From positions 4,216,001 to 4,280,000 of the forward strand of contig NZ_CP074570.1 of NCBI RefSeq assembly GCF_019900845.1: a stretch of 64,000 nt of DNA, read 5' to 3'. The DNA is from Paraneptunicella aestuarii (GTDB lineage Bacteria; Pseudomonadota; Gammaproteobacteria; Enterobacterales; Alteromonadaceae). Below are positions 28,439 to 39,862 of this stretch, one piece after another (positions within the stretch are counted from its first letter, which is position 1; every line of letters starts with the position of its first letter). A program made the position numbers and the translations under genes. The notes beneath the pieces were generated by a model that was not told where the DNA came from, did not search any database, and saw nothing but the letters and a program-made list of their open reading frames with translations.

Positions 28439-29703
28439 CTTCGTATACCTGTCATTACAGAAACTGATTGCCGCCCTATCCACAAGTGCTACGTGCGTCG
28501 TGCGTATCCCTTCAGCCCCGCATAACCGCGTCGCAGAGCGAACAACATAGGTAAGATGTATTAAGCACGGCAGACTCTAAGAAGGGTCAAATTATTGCTC
28601 ACCAAATATTCATTTGTACAGACTTTTATTACAACTTAACAGAATAGCCTTAAAACCTAAGGCTCAGCCCCTCGGTACAGCATGACCTGCATATAATTTC
28701 TTTATGGAATAGGGACTTATATTTCCAGAGAAAAAGTGACACATGCAAACCAATTATATTTTTACCTTTGTTACACTTTAATATCTTTGAAAAAAATTCA
28801 CATATATAAAGGCAAAATTTAAAGGTAGCCTAACAAATGTGAAAAGCAATTTTTCCAAAAAGAATAACAATAACCCAAAAGGAAGCCGGTTAAATTAATG
28901 GCATACTGAATTCAACGTTAAGAAATGCAGAATTGAGTGAAAAGATCAGTAAAACCGAGCGGCTATGTAAAATTATTTTCCACCATAACTCATTATGACT
29001 TTATAGAACAGTGCAAATCTTAAAAATAGAAAATCCATTGAATTGAAACAGATATACTTTTCGTTACACTCAAGCACAAAAGTCGTAAGACGATTCCGCA
29101 ATATGCCAGCCACGAAAGAACAACTTAGCGTTTTATTCCGAAGTGAGTTCGCTCAAGACAACATCGTTATTAAGATGTTTGCACAATGGGAGCGACAATC
29201 CGTCATAGAATACCTGACAGAGTGTTAACGGTTTCAGATCCTGTACTGATGTCTACCGCAGATGCGGCCTTATGCGTTGCGATAAGATAATGCGAGAACC
29301 AGGCTTGGTAGCAATGGCTGTAACAACCAGTCTGAATCTTAACTTCTTGAGTAAACCTTTTTCAAACAAGGACTTATCGGTATATGCAAACTCATTAAGC
29401 TGGGAAAAACACTGGCGGTAGGTGAAGTCTATTCACCCCAACTCGGGATAAGTTGTGGTGATAAAGACAGTTAACCCATTGTTATAAATAGAGTTATTGG
29501 GAAATGTTCAAAAACGAACATTTAGAATACTTTGAGATGAGGTATTTTTTAGTAAATTTAACAAAGAAGTCGCTAAAAATAGCCATATCAAAACACTTAC
29601 TTATCCCGAGTTGGGGTTATTTATACTCGAAAGGAGATAATAATGTTGTTGCTCACGCTGTAGAAACTTATTCACTATCTCCAGCATGAGCATAAAATAC
29701 AGG
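28439..29703. other. Gene-poor region upstream of hypX
   Basis: About 1.26 kb without a convincing gene. It should hold the hypX promoter. The MITE-like element is at 29435-29617. Two short reading frames exist: 29043-29228 (TTG start, or ATG at 29103, 41 residues) and 29504-29689 (61 residues, starting inside the element). Neither has a good ribosome-binding site or a recognisable domain. The stretch 28490-28560 is richer in G+C than its surroundings and may be a decayed gene end. Confidence 0.55.
29435..29617. mobile_element. MITE-like element with 19-bp perfect terminal inverted repeats
   Basis: ACCCCAACTCGGGATAAGT at 29435-29453 is repeated exactly in reverse complement at 29599-29617, giving a unit of 183 bp with a 145-bp AT-rich interior. 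The interior holds a second hairpin, AAATGTTC/GAACATTT at 29502-29523. There is no transposase, and I could not find a convincing target-site duplication at the borders. It may be a non-autonomous derivative of an insertion sequence; the family cannot be named from this copy. Confidence 0.6.
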
Positions 29704-30381
29704 TTATTTGTAATGGTCGGTACTGTAGTACAAAGGTTTCATTGCACCACACAGGGTTAACTTGCTGACTAATTCACCCTCAGGCGGCACAGCGGAAGAC
29801 GCTGTAATGTCGGTAACACAACTGACATCTTGATAAAACAAAATCAGCTGATCATAGCTTGGAGGTAGTTGGATTTGATGCACCAATAAACGCTCTTTAC
29901 TGTCCAGAATGATCGAATCATATTTGTGTTGTGGACTTGAGGGTTGTAATGATTCTTTTGTAATTTCCCGACTATAAAGCTGCTTTTCAAACTCAACCGG
30001 CATTCCCTTATAGGTTAATACTCCGCCCTTGTCATAATGCCCCATGTAAACATCCAGTTTTATGGAAACTCTTTCCCCTCTCATTAGGCGTTGAATATTA
30101 AAAGGCTCTGTTTTAACAGTCACCAAATCAGCATCTCTCACCATATAAATTAATGAGGGTTCTACTGCTTTCAGTTTATAAACCAACTGCACATTTCCCG
30201 GCTTGCTATAGGTAGGAATATTGGATGCATAAATAGTGTAACCGCCATTCACCAGGATCAGATTGTGTACCCCCATATAAGAAGGATCTAATGGCGGCGG
30301 CACATTCTCCTCTTTAGCTTGAACAAAAGTGCTTAACAAAAAAAGCAGCATCAAAGACAAAAATTTAAATTTAACTAACAT
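29704..30381 (-). CDS. Hypothetical exported protein
   Basis: The 225-residue product begins MLVKFKFLSLMLLFLLSTFVQA, a Sec signal peptide (blocks MLVKFKFLSLMLLFLL and STFVQA) with cleavage at VQA. The mature part has no membrane helix and includes NVPPPLDPSYMGVHNLILVNGG, given in parts NVPPPLDPSYMG and VHNLILVNGG, and two Cys late in the chain (SCV, LCG) that could form a disulfide. Similar secreted proteins occur in marine gammaproteobacteria to my memory, but no function is known to me. It is monocistronic, between the MITE-like element and the truncated regulator. Confidence 0.75.
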   Translation of the reverse strand: MLVKFKFLSLMLLFLLSTFVQAKEENVPPPLDPSYMGVHNLILVNGGYTIYASNIPTYSKPGNVQLVYKLKAVEPSLIYMVRDADLVTVKTEPFNIQRLMRGERVSIKLDVYMGHYDKGGVLTYKGMPVEFEKQLYSREITKESLQPSSPQHKYDSIILDSKERLLVHQIQLPPSYDQLILFYQDVSCVTDITASSAVPPEGELVSKLTLCGAMKPLYYSTDHYK

Positions 30382-30565
30382 AATACCTGTTCGATATGGT
30401 TTATTAGCCCAAAATGATACCCAATAGAGTAACCATCGTAGAATCTTCCTAAACGTTACTAAATTTACCAGTATTTTAAAAGTTTACTTATTGCACGTTG
30501 AGCATAAATAGCAATAACAATTAGGTCGGACAAGAATGCAGATTTCATACCCTGTGCTATAACTT

Positions 30566-30739
30566 TTAAAGCAGATCAATATCAGAAATAACCAAAGCAT
30601 AAGGCTTATTGGCAGCCATCATTTCAAGCGCTTCTGCGCCGCTACTGGCGACATCAAAATGAAAGAGCTTCCTTAAATTACGTTGATAAGAGTTCAGAAT
30701 ATTAACTTCATCATCAACCAGTAAAATTCGCTCTTTCAT
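30566..30739 (-). pseudogene. Truncated response-regulator receiver domain
   Basis: From ATG 30739 the frame reads MKERILLVDDEVNILNSYQR, then through ASSGAEALEMMAANKP to ALVISDIDLL and a stop: 57 residues. This is the first half of a CheY-like receiver, with the acidic pocket DDE and the expected phospho-acceptor Asp in VISD, cut right after that strand. Full receivers have about 120 residues and the pattern resembles those of HD-GYP-type regulators. No continuation was found in the other frames downstream (30382-30565). It is probably a gene remnant at a rearrangement border next to the tuf terminator. Confidence 0.7.
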
Positions 30740-30873
30740 CACCCGATACCAGAAGTGTTTTATTAGTGGAAATCAGAGCGAATAACAGGGTTAAAGCGCT
30801 CTACCTTAATACTGTAGATGCTGATAGTGAGTTTTGCGAAAAGAAATGCTGCAAAAATGGCGGGGCAAAAACA

Positions 30874-30900
30874 ACAAAGGCGCTCGTTGAGCGCCTTTGT
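30874..30900 (-). terminator. Terminator of the str operon, after tuf
   Basis: ACAAAGGCGCTC and GAGCGCCTTTGT form a 12-bp perfect stem with a 3-nt loop. On the minus strand it is followed by TGTTTTTG. It lies about 20 nt after the tuf stop codon. Confidence 0.9.
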
Positions 30901-30918
30901 CTAAGATGCAATTATCAA

Positions 30919-32101
30919 TTACTCGATAATTTTAGATACAACACCTGCACCTACTGTACGACCACCTTCACGGATTGCGAAGCGAAGACCTTCGTCCATC
31001 GCGATTGGCGCAATCAATTCAACTGTGAATTTCAGGTTGTCACCTGGCATTACCATTTCTACGCCTTCTGGCAATTCTACTGCACCCGTTACGTCTGTTG
31101 TACGGAAGTAGAACTGTGGACGGTAACCTTTGAAGAATGGAGTGTGACGACCACCTTCATCTTTACCCAATACGTATACTTCTGCTTCAAACTTGGTGTG
31201 AGGCTTGATTGAATTTGGCTTACACAATACTTGGCCACGTTCTACTTCATCACGCTTGGTACCACGAAGAAGAACACCTACGTTCTCACCCGCACGACCT
31301 TCGTCTAGAAGCTTACGGAACATCTCTACACCTGTACAAGTAGTTGTAGTCGTTTCTTTGATACCTACGATCTGAACTTCTTCACCTACTTTTACGATAC
31401 CTTGCTCTACACGACCTGTTACTACTGTACCACGGCCTGAGATTGAGAATACGTCTTCGATTGGCAAAATGAACGGCTTGTCAATGGCACGCTCTGGCTC
31501 TGGAATGTAAGAATCCAATGCTTCGCCCAATTCGATGATTTTTTTCCCACTCAGCATCACCTTCCAACGCTTTCAACGCTGAACCTTTGATTACTGGCAA
31601 GTCGTCGCCTGGGAATTCGTATTCGTTTAGAAGTTCACGAACTTCCATTTCTACCAATTCCAACAACTCTTCATCGTCAACCATGTCACATTTGTTCATG
31701 AATACGATGATGTAAGGTACGCCTACCTGGCGACCCAACAAGATGTGCTCACGTGTTTGTGGCATTGGGCCATCAGTAGCAGCTACTACTAGAATCGCGC
31801 CGTCCATCTGAGCTGCACCAGTGATCATGTTTTTAACATAGTCAGCGTGTCCAGGGCAGTCTACGTGTGCGTAGTGGCGAGATGGAGTGTCGTATTCTAC
31901 GTGTGAAGTAGAAATGGTGATACCACGCTCACGCTCTTCTGGTGCATTGTCGATTTGATCGAATGCTTTCGCGCTACCACCGTAGGTTTTTGCCAATACA
32001 GTAGTGATCGCTGCTGTCAAAGTAGTCTTACCGTGGTCAACGTGGCCGATTGTACCTACGTTTACGTGCGGTTTCGTACGTTCAAACTTTTCTTTTGCCA
32101 T
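30919..32101 (-). pseudogene. tuf: Elongation factor Tu, reading frame broken in the middle
   Basis: EF-Tu brings aminoacyl-tRNA to the ribosome. The first frame (from ATG 32101) has the intact G domain: [22 protein letters not shown] and SALKAL, down to GDAEWEK (residue 187). The second frame (to stop at 30919) carries [20 protein letters not shown] to the C-terminus VVSKIIE, so domains 2 and 3 are complete. The join falls at T7 on the plus strand, 31539-31545 (A7 in the coding strand), where two A appear to be missing compared with the expected EWEKKIIEL, or one is extra compared with EWEKIIEL. Sequence error, a decayed copy backed by another tuf gene, or slippage at the A run are the options. 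It is last in rpsL-rpsG-fusA-tuf. Confidence 0.93.
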
Positions 32102-32175
32102 TGTTCTCTTTTCCCAAATAAAATTTAAAAATCAGTCAGCAACTTGGGATTGCTAACTAAAAGATAAGTAAAATG

Positions 32176-34278
32176 CTACATTCTCGATTCAATGATTGCC
32201 TTGGCAACATTGTTCGGTGCCTCTGCATAGTTCAGAAACTCCATAGAATATGAAGCTCTGCCCTGTGTTGCAGAACGCAAATCAGTGGCATAACCAAACA
32301 TTTCAGACAATGGGACTTTGGCGCGAATAATCTTAATTCCGGCCACCCCGTCTTCCATACCTTCAATCATTCCACGGCGGCGGTTCAAATCACCAACCAC
32401 ATCACCCATCCAATCTTCAGGTGTTGTTACTTCTACCTTCATGATGGGTTCTAACAACACAGGAGATGCTTGACTGGCACCTTGCTTGAAGCCCATGGAA
32501 CCGGCAATTTTAAACGCCATTTCCGATGAGTCCACATCGTGGTAAGAACCATCGTATAACGCGACTTTAACGTCAAGTACCGGGTAGCCTGCAAGCACAC
32601 CGTTTTGCATTTGTTCCTGTATACCTTTGTCAACAGCAGGAATGTATTCTCTAGGAACAACACCACCTACAATCTCGTTAACAAATTCATATCCGGCGCC
32701 TTCTTCCTGGGGTTCGATTCTTAGCCATACATGACCATATTGACCGCGCCCACCAGATTGACGCACGAACTTACCTTCCACTTCCACAGATTTGCGAATT
32801 GTCTCGCGGTATGAAACCTGAGGTTTACCCACGTTACATTCCACCTTGAATTCACGCTTCATACGATCCACGATGATATCCAAGTGTAGCTCACCCATAC
32901 CAGAAATGATGGTTTGCCCCGACTCTTCATCGGTGTGGACTCTGAAAGAAGGATCTTCAGCCGCTAATTTACCTAATGCAACACCCATTTTATCCTGGTC
33001 TGCTTGAGACTTAGGCTCAACAGCCACAGAAATGACAGGCTCAGGAAACTCCATTCTTTCCAAAGTAATAATATGCTCTGGATCGCATAGGGTATCTCCG
33101 GTTGTTACATCTTTTAAGCCGATAGCAGCAGCGATGTCTCCTGCGCGAACTTCTTTTAGTTCTTCACGATCTTTAGCATGCATTTGCACGATTCGACCAA
33201 AGCGCTCTTTCTTCTCTTTCACCGAGTTATAGACAGCGTCACCAGAATTAACAACGCCAGAATAACAACGGAAGAAAGTCAAAGTACCAACGAATGGGTC
33301 TGTCGCAATTTTAAATGCCAAGGCAGAAAACGGCGCTTTGTCATCCGCAGGACGCTCAGCCTCTGTTTCATCCTTGTCATTCAACACACCTTTAATCGGC
33401 GGAATATCTGTAGGAGCAGGTAAAAATTCTACAACCGCGTCCAGAACGGCTTGAACACCTTTGTTCTTGAACGCTGAACCACATGTCGCCAATACGATTT
33501 CGTTATTCAAAGTACGAATACGTAGACCTTGTCGAATTTCCGCTTCGCTCAATTCACCTTCTTCAAGGTATTTATTCATGAGTTCATCGTTTGCTTCCGC
33601 AGCAGCTTCGATCATTTCGATACGTAGCTCTTCTGCATCATCAAGCAATTCAGCTGGAATATCTTCATAAGAGAAGGTCATTCCCTGGTCTTCATCATTC
33701 CAGTTAATGGCTTTCATCTTAATAAGGTCAATAACGCCCTTAAAGTTTTCTTCCGCTCCAATATTCAAATGAATAGGAACACAGTTTGCACCGAGGCGCT
33801 TACGGATTTGATTCACAACACGTTTAAAATCCGCACCCGCACGATCCATCTTGTTGATGAAAACCAAACGAGGAACGTTATATTTATCGGCTTGACGCCA
33901 TACAGTTTCAGATTGTGGCTCAACACCAGATGAGCCACAGAAGACAACTACAGCACCGTCTAATACCCGTAACGAACGTTCAACTTCAATGGTGAAGTCT
34001 ACGTGTCCTGGAGTATCAATGATATTGATACGGTGTTGATCAAACTGACTTTGCATCCCTTGCCAAAAGCAAGTGGTTGCCGCAGAAGTAATGGTAATAC
34101 CACGTTCCTGCTCTTGTTCCATCCAGTCCATAGTGGCTGCGCCATCATGAACTTCACCGATCTTGTGTGAAAGACCCGTGTAAAACAACACACGTTCAGT
34201 CGTGGTCGTTTTACCCGCATCTACGTGAGCACAAATCCCAATATTACGATAGCGTTCTATAGGGGTAGTACGTGCCAT
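32176..34278 (-). CDS. fusA: Elongation factor G
   Basis: Translocation GTPase of 700 residues. The N-terminal G domain has [20 protein letters not shown] (P loop), DTPGHVDF (switch II) and [10 protein letters not shown]; the C-terminal domains end KAIIESRM. Domain IV has the block [20 protein letters not shown] precedes the ATG. It lies 42 nt after rpsG and 74 nt before tuf in the str operon, transcribed from the promoter at 35343-35371. Confidence 0.98.
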   Translation of the reverse strand: MARTTPIERYRNIGICAHVDAGKTTTTERVLFYTGLSHKIGEVHDGAATMDWMEQEQERGITITSAATTCFWQGMQSQFDQHRINIIDTPGHVDFTIEVERSLRVLDGAVVVFCGSSGVEPQSETVWRQADKYNVPRLVFINKMDRAGADFKRVVNQIRKRLGANCVPIHLNIGAEENFKGVIDLIKMKAINWNDEDQGMTFSYEDIPAELLDDAEELRIEMIEAAAEANDELMNKYLEEGELSEAEIRQGLRIRTLNNEIVLATCGSAFKNKGVQAVLDAVVEFLPAPTDIPPIKGVLNDKDETEAERPADDKAPFSALAFKIATDPFVGTLTFFRCYSGVVNSGDAVYNSVKEKKERFGRIVQMHAKDREELKEVRAGDIAAAIGLKDVTTGDTLCDPEHIITLERMEFPEPVISVAVEPKSQADQDKMGVALGKLAAEDPSFRVHTDEESGQTIISGMGELHLDIIVDRMKREFKVECNVGKPQVSYRETIRKSVEVEGKFVRQSGGRGQYGHVWLRIEPQEEGAGYEFVNEIVGGVVPREYIPAVDKGIQEQMQNGVLAGYPVLDVKVALYDGSYHDVDSSEMAFKIAGSMGFKQGASQASPVLLEPIMKVEVTTPEDWMGDVVGDLNRRRGMIEGMEDGVAGIKIIRAKVPLSEMFGYATDLRSATQGRASYSMEFLNYAEAPNNVAKAIIESRM

Positions 34279-34320
34279 AGTTTCCTCTCAAATAGCTTAC
34301 GAATAATCTTAAGCAGATGA

Positions 34321-34791
34321 CTACCAGCGATAGTGAGCGAATGCTTTGTTCGCTTCAGCCATGCGGTGAACATCTTCACGTTTCTTAACAGCAGTACCTT
34401 TGTTTTCTGCTGCATCCAGCATTTCTGCTGCCAAACGATGTGCCATTGATTTTTCGCCACGCTTACGTGCAGCGTCTACCATCCAGCGCATACCCAATGC
34501 ATTACGACGAACTGGGCGTACTTCAACAGGAACCTGATAGGTAGAACCACCAACACGACGAGATTTAACCTCGACAGATGGACGAATGTTATCTAGCGCT
34601 TCTTCAAAAACAACCAAGTGGTCTTTGCCTGATTTCTCAGCAGCAATTTCCAAAGCACCGTAAACGATTTTCTCAGATGTGGATTTTTTGCCGTCTAACA
34701 TGACAACATTAATAAACTTGGCAAGCAATTGTGATCCGAACTTAGGATCAGGTAGGATTTTACGTTGTCCTACGACTCTTCTTCTAGGCAT
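34321..34791 (-). CDS. rpsG: 30S ribosomal protein S7
   Basis: Primary 16S rRNA-binding protein of the small-subunit head. The 156 residues begin [20 protein letters not shown] and contain the conserved [16 protein letters not shown] block. GGAG lies 8 nt before the start. In E. coli S7 represses the str operon through the rpsL-rpsG spacer; here that spacer is 76 nt, so similar control is possible but was not modelled. Confidence 0.98.
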   Translation of the reverse strand: MPRRRVVGQRKILPDPKFGSQLLAKFINVVMLDGKKSTSEKIVYGALEIAAEKSGKDHLVVFEEALDNIRPSVEVKSRRVGGSTYQVPVEVRPVRRNALGMRWMVDAARKRGEKSMAHRLAAEMLDAAENKGTAVKKREDVHRMAEANKAFAHYRW

Positions 34792-34867
34792 CTTAATTCT
34801 CCGAAAATTTTCAGGTATTACCCAAAACAGTTAATGTTTATTGTTTGGCCTTACTAACGGAGAACCG

Positions 34868-35242
34868 TTAAGACTTGGGCCTTTTCGCCCCATATTTGGA
34901 ACGTGCTTGTTTGCGATCTTTAACACCTGCGCAGTCAAGCGTTCCGCGAACAGTGTGATAACGTACACCTGGCAGGTCTTTAACACGACCACCACGAATA
35001 AGAACAACACTGTGCTCTTGCAGGTTGTGACCTTCACCACCGATGTATGAACTTACTTCAAAGCCATTCGTTAAACGAACACGGCATACTTTACGTAGTG
35101 CAGAGTTTGGCTTCTTTGGAGTGGTTGTATATACGCGAGTACACACACCACGACGTTGTGGGCAAGCTTGCAATGCAGCAACGTTGCTTGGAACAACCTT
35201 GTTGCGGCGCGGCTTACGCACTAACTGGTTAACTGTTGCCAT
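34868..35242 (-). CDS. rpsL: 30S ribosomal protein S12
   Basis: Decoding-centre protein of 124 residues, first gene of the str operon. [13 protein letters not shown] carries the wild-type Lys of the streptomycin-sensitive form (K43 equivalent) and [16 protein letters not shown] contains the second conserved loop. GGAGCTAA precedes the ATG. Its promoter at 35343-35371 has near-consensus boxes. Confidence 0.98.
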   Translation of the reverse strand: MATVNQLVRKPRRNKVVPSNVAALQACPQRRGVCTRVYTTTPKKPNSALRKVCRVRLTNGFEVSSYIGGEGHNLQEHSVVLIRGGRVKDLPGVRYHTVRGTLDCAGVKDRKQARSKYGAKRPKS

Positions 35243-35342
35243 TAAATTAGCTCCTAATTACAACATATTTTTCAAGACGGAAGCGCTGCGAACAACACTT
35301 CAAACAAAAAATCCACAATAGCCCCATAATTGGGGTCGCGGA

Positions 35343-35371
35343 ATTCTAAAGACCTAAGCAGGGACTGTCAA
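35343..35371 (-). promoter_or_regulatory. Strong sigma-70 promoter of the str operon (rpsL)
   Basis: On the minus strand TTGACA (35366-35371) and TAGAAT (35343-35348) are 17 bp apart: a perfect -35 and a one-mismatch -10. A GC-rich stretch (GCGACCCC) just after the -10 looks like a stringent-control discriminator, which is typical of ribosomal promoters. Confidence 0.88.
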
Positions 35372-35497
35372 CAATTTGGGGGATTTTCAGGCAGATTAAG
35401 CGATTCTAGAGGGCTAATAATCGATAACGAGTGTAAAGCTAGAGTCACTATTCAGAGAAAGAGGGTCAAACCTCTGAATCAGCGCTGTAGAAAATAG

Positions 35498-35523
35498 AAA
35501 CCCCGGTCTTGCGATCGGGGTTT
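35498..35523 (-). terminator. Terminator after rpoC
   Basis: AAACCCCG and CGGGGTTT form an 8-bp stem around a 10-nt loop; the minus strand then reads CTATTTTC. It lies about 40 nt after the rpoC stop and separates rpoBC from the str operon. Confidence 0.8.
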
Positions 35524-35562
35524 AAAAAATCTGGAAAGCTCAAAGAGTTTCCCTAACGGGTA

Positions 35563-38500
35563 TTATTCTTCAATAGAAGGCATATCCGTTGAAACTTCCG
35601 CATTTAACGCTTCCGTCAACGCCTGTTCTGCTTCTTCAGCCGATACAGACAACTCTTCTTCCATACCTGACATACGCTTTTGAGCACGACGTTTATGGTA
35701 TGACAAACCTGTACCTGCCGGAATCAAGCGACCAACAATAACGTTTTCTTTCAGACCACGAAGATCGTCACGCTTACCTTGAACAGCAGCTTCTGTTAGT
35801 ACGCGAGTTGTTTCCTGGAACGACGCAGCAGAAATAAATGATTCAGTTGAAAGCGAGGCTTTAGTAATACCCAGCAATTGAACCTCATATTCCGCAGGCA
35901 TCTTGCCTTGTTTTTCCAACTCACGGTTAGCAATGCTAACGTCAGAAACTTCACACTGTTCACCTTCAAGGAACATACTGTCACCAGGATGAGTAATAAC
36001 GCACTTACGCAACATTTGGCGAATAACAACCTCAATGTGCTTATCGTTAATTTTTACGCCCTGTAGACGGTAAACTTCCTGAACCTCGTTAACAATGTAG
36101 TTAGACACTGCACTGATACCACGTAGACGCAAAATGTCATGTGGGGATTCTGGTCCGTCGGCAATGACTTCACCACGTTCAACGCGCTCACCTTCAAACA
36201 CGTTAAGTTGACGCCATTTAGGGATCATCTCTTCATACTGTTCACCTTTCTCAGGTGTAATGATCAAGCGCTTCTTACCTTTGGTTTCTTTACCGAAACC
36301 AACCGTACCAGAAACCTCTGCCAAAATAGCAGGTTCTTTAGGCTTACGAGCTTCGAACAAGTCAGCAACGCGCGGTAGACCACCCGTGATGTCGCGTGTT
36401 TTCGAACTTTCCTGAGGAATACGCGCTAACACGTCACCAGGGCTCGCCGTAGCACCATCAGAAATTTCGATGGTAGTAAAGCTTGGTAAGCGAATTTCCT
36501 GTAAACCAACTTCTTCAATATCCAAAATCAGTTTAGGTTCTTTCGCAGCGGCTTTCGCCAAATCTTTAACAACGATACGTGACAGACCAGTGATGTCATC
36601 TTGCTGCATCTCAGTGTTACTGTCGTCAACGTCAGAGAAGTTAACTTTCGCTGTACGTTCAGTTACGATTGGATGCGAATGCGGATCCCAGTTAGCAACG
36701 ATATCACCAGATGTAACTTTTGCACCATCATCAACGCTCAATATCGCACCATAAGGCACTTTATAGCGCTCTTTTTCACGACCGAATTCATCAATAACGG
36801 TTAGTTCAGTTGAACGTGAAACGATAACTAACTTGCCGTCTGTGTTACGTACGTTTTTAGAGTTATGAAGCTTCAAGCTACCGTTGTTCTTAATTTGAAC
36901 ACTGTTTTCCGCCGAGGCTCTTGATGCTGCACCACCGATGTGGAACGTACGCATCGTCAACTGTGTACCAGGCTCACCGATTGATTGAGCAGCGATAACA
37001 CCAACTGCTTCACCAGCCGCAACCATATGACCACGAGCAAGGTCACGACCATAACACTTGGCACAAACACCAAAGTCATTGTCACAGGTAATTACTGAAC
37101 GAACGATAATTTGGTCTACAGAGTTGGCTTCCAACAAATCAACCAGTTTTTCGTCCAGAAGAACATTACGCTCAACCAGGATTTCAGTGGTTCCAGGCTT
37201 AACAACATCTTCTGCAACAACACGGCCCAATACGCGCTCACGCAATGGTTCTACAACGTCACCACCTTCAATAAGAGGCTTCATCACGATACCTTCGAAA
37301 GTACCGCAATCATCAGCGTTGATTACTACGTCTTGTGCAACGTCAACCAAACGACGAGTCAGGTAACCCGAGTTTGCTGTTTTCAATGCTGTATCGGCCA
37401 AACCTTTACGAGCACCGTGAGTTGAGATGAAGTACTGTAGTACGTTCAGACCTTCACGGAAGTTTGCCGTAATCGGTGTTTCGATGATTGAACCGTCCGG
37501 TTTAGCCATCAAGCCACGCATACCAGCCAACTGACGAATCTGAGCGGCACTACCACGAGCACCAGAGTCAGCCATCATATAAACTGAGTTGAAAGAGTCT
37601 TGCTCTTCCATTTCGCCATTACGGTTCATAACCTGTTCTTTAGACAGGTTTGACATCATGGCTTTAGAAACGCGTTCGTTAGCAGCAGACCAAATATCGA
37701 TTACTTTGTTGTAACGTTCACCCGCTGTTACCAAACCAGATTGGAACTGCTCCTGAATTTCAGCAACTTCGGCTTCTGCGCTTTCGATAATTTCAGATTT
37801 TTCATCTGGAATAACCATGTCATCGATACCGATAGATGCACCCGCTTTCATCGCGTAGTGGAATCCGGTATACATGATTTGGTCAGCGGTCAATACTGAG
37901 TATTTCAAGCCCAGACTACGGTAACAAGCGTTCAATAAGCGAGAAATGGCTTTTTTACCCATAGGCTGGTTCATCAGGTCAAATGGTAAACCTTCAGGTA
38001 AGCACAAGGACAAAATGGCACGACCAACAGTGGTATCAACCAGTTTAATTTCTTCAGAACGGTTGCCGTCTTTATCAATAGTAACCTGGTTAAGACGAAC
38101 TTTAACGCGCGCATGTAGTTCTGCAACTCCGGTACGGTAAGCTTTTTCAGCTTCCTTAGGACTTGCGAATACCATGCCTTCACCCGGTGCATTAACACGC
38201 TCACGAGTCATATAATACAAGCCCAATACAACGTCCTGAGATGGTACGATGATGGGTTCACCGTTTGCAGGTGACAAGATGTTGTTGGTAGACATCATTA
38301 AAGCACGAGATTCTAACTGTGCTTCAATCGTCAACGGTACGTGTACCGCCATTTGGTCACCGTCGAAGTCGGCGTTATAAGCCGCACACACCAGCGGGTG
38401 CAACTGAATCGCTTTACCTTCGATTAGAATCGGTTCAAAAGCCTGGATACCCAATCTGTGAAGAGTAGGAGCACGGTTCAATAATACCGGATGCTCACGG

Positions 38501-39747
38501 ATAACCTCGTCAAGAACGTCCCAAACTTCCGGCGCTTCGCGCTCTACCATCTTCTTGGCAGCTTTAATGGTTGTCGCCAAACCGCGACCTTCCAATTTGC
38601 CGTAGATGAAAGGCTTGAACAATTCCAAAGCCATCTTCTTGGGAAGACCACACTGGTGCAAACGCAAAGTAGGACCAACTGTAATTACAGAACGGCCTGA
38701 ATAGTCAACACGTTTACCCAACAAGTTCTGACGGAAACGACCTTGCTTACCTTTAATCATGTCAGCAAGCGATTTCAGAGGGCGCTTGTTAGAACCAGTA
38801 ATCGCACGACCGCGACGACCATTATCCAACAAGGCGTCTACCGCTTCTTGCAACATACGTTTTTCGTTACGAACGATGATGTCAGGCGCAGCCAAATCCA
38901 ACAAACGCTTCAAACGGTTGTTACGGTTGATAACGCGACGATACAAATCGTTCAAATCTGAAGTTGCGAAACGACCACCGTCCAGAGGTACCAATGGACG
39001 CAAATCCGGTGGCAATACTGGCAATACCGTCATGATCATCCACTCAGGCTTGTTACCTGATTGCTGGAATGCTTCCAGTAGCTTCAGACGCTTAGTAACC
39101 TTTTTACGCTTGGTTTCAGATGTAATGCTTGGCAGTTCTTCACGCATTGAAGCAACATCAGAATCGACATTCAAATCCAGTAACAGGTCGAAAATCGCTT
39201 CCGCACCCATTTTGGCTTCGAACTCGTCGCCGTGCTCTTCCAATGCATCCAGATATTCTTCTTCAGTAAGAAGTTGGCTACGCTCAAGGGTAGTCATACC
39301 TGGCTCAGTCACCACGTAAGATTCAAAGTACAATACGCGTTCAATGTCACGTAATGTCATATCCAGCATCAAACCGATACGGGATGGCAATGATTTCAAA
39401 AACCAAATGTGGGCAACTGGACTGGCCAATTCAATGTGACCCATACGCTCACGACGCACTTTAGTCAGTGTTACTTCAACACCACATTTTTCGCAGATAA
39501 CACCGCGATGCTTAAGGCGCTTGTACTTACCACACAAGCACTCGTAATCTTTTGTAGGGCCAAAAATACGGGCACAGAACAAACCGTCACGCTCTGGTTT
39601 AAAGGTACGGTAGTTAATGGTTTCTGGCTTTTTAACTTCACCGAATGACCATGAACGGATCATATCTGGTGACGTCAGACCGATTCGGATCTGATCGAAT
39701 TCTTCTGTTTTATTTTGCTGTTTGAGAAACTTTAGTAAGTCTTTCAC
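35563..39747 (-). CDS. rpoC: RNA polymerase beta' subunit
   Basis: Largest RNA polymerase subunit, 1394 residues. It starts with GTG behind GGGAGA. Visible are the N-terminal zinc site [20 protein letters not shown], the catalytic Mg-binding NADFDGDQM, the second zinc site ([19 protein letters not shown], with a further Cys upstream), and the trigger-loop region around [15 protein letters not shown] [12 protein letters not shown]. It lies 115 nt after rpoB in the same operon. No unusual insertion was noticed. Confidence 0.98.
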   Translation of the reverse strand: MKDLLKFLKQQNKTEEFDQIRIGLTSPDMIRSWSFGEVKKPETINYRTFKPERDGLFCARIFGPTKDYECLCGKYKRLKHRGVICEKCGVEVTLTKVRRERMGHIELASPVAHIWFLKSLPSRIGLMLDMTLRDIERVLYFESYVVTEPGMTTLERSQLLTEEEYLDALEEHGDEFEAKMGAEAIFDLLLDLNVDSDVASMREELPSITSETKRKKVTKRLKLLEAFQQSGNKPEWMIMTVLPVLPPDLRPLVPLDGGRFATSDLNDLYRRVINRNNRLKRLLDLAAPDIIVRNEKRMLQEAVDALLDNGRRGRAITGSNKRPLKSLADMIKGKQGRFRQNLLGKRVDYSGRSVITVGPTLRLHQCGLPKKMALELFKPFIYGKLEGRGLATTIKAAKKMVEREAPEVWDVLDEVIREHPVLLNRAPTLHRLGIQAFEPILIEGKAIQLHPLVCAAYNADFDGDQMAVHVPLTIEAQLESRALMMSTNNILSPANGEPIIVPSQDVVLGLYYMTRERVNAPGEGMVFASPKEAEKAYRTGVAELHARVKVRLNQVTIDKDGNRSEEIKLVDTTVGRAILSLCLPEGLPFDLMNQPMGKKAISRLLNACYRSLGLKYSVLTADQIMYTGFHYAMKAGASIGIDDMVIPDEKSEIIESAEAEVAEIQEQFQSGLVTAGERYNKVIDIWSAANERVSKAMMSNLSKEQVMNRNGEMEEQDSFNSVYMMADSGARGSAAQIRQLAGMRGLMAKPDGSIIETPITANFREGLNVLQYFISTHGARKGLADTALKTANSGYLTRRLVDVAQDVVINADDCGTFEGIVMKPLIEGGDVVEPLRERVLGRVVAEDVVKPGTTEILVERNVLLDEKLVDLLEANSVDQIIVRSVITCDNDFGVCAKCYGRDLARGHMVAAGEAVGVIAAQSIGEPGTQLTMRTFHIGGAASRASAENSVQIKNNGSLKLHNSKNVRNTDGKLVIVSRSTELTVIDEFGREKERYKVPYGAILSVDDGAKVTSGDIVANWDPHSHPIVTERTAKVNFSDVDDSNTEMQQDDITGLSRIVVKDLAKAAAKEPKLILDIEEVGLQEIRLPSFTTIEISDGATASPGDVLARIPQESSKTRDITGGLPRVADLFEARKPKEPAILAEVSGTVGFGKETKGKKRLIITPEKGEQYEEMIPKWRQLNVFEGERVERGEVIADGPESPHDILRLRGISAVSNYIVNEVQEVYRLQGVKINDKHIEVVIRQMLRKCVITHPGDSMFLEGEQCEVSDVSIANRELEKQGKMPAEYEVQLLGITKASLSTESFISAASFQETTRVLTEAAVQGKRDDLRGLKENVIVGRLIPAGTGLSYHKRRAQKRMSGMEEELSVSAEEAEQALTEALNAEVSTDMPSIEE

Positions 39748-39862
39748 AATGTTCTCCCGACGGAGTCAACCAACCTGACAGGGCTGCGCGAATATCGCTT
39801 GCAGCCCTTACCAACTGCTCTTTCTTTATGGCTTCTATTCAACATAGAAGCCACAGAGCGCC

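Larger units (their letters stand above)
35243..35562. other. Intergenic region between rpoC and rpsL
   Basis: This stretch of 320 bp contains the rpoC terminator (35498-35523) and the str operon promoter (35343-35371). The 100-nt leader before rpsL may have a regulatory role, but no specific structure was recognised. Confidence 0.7.

Noticed and set aside
28490-28560. G+C-richer segment just upstream of hypX considered as an RNA gene
   Set aside because: No cloverleaf, no known RNA motif and no stable extended hairpin could be recognised by eye.
29043-29228. Short open frame of 61 codons in the gene-poor region
   Set aside because: TTG start, no Shine-Dalgarno, no recognisable domain; kept only as a remark in the intergenic entry.
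29504-29689. Short open frame starting inside the MITE-like element
   Set aside because: It begins in the internal hairpin and crosses the right terminal repeat; it is more likely fortuitous than a transposase remnant.
30766-31212. Open frame antisense to the tuf 3' end
   Set aside because: Cys/Thr-rich shadow of EF-Tu on the opposite strand, running across the tuf terminator.
38759-39319. Open frame of 186 codons antisense to rpoC
   Set aside because: Opposite-strand shadow of rpoC; Ser/Arg-rich composition reflects the antisense of the coding frame.
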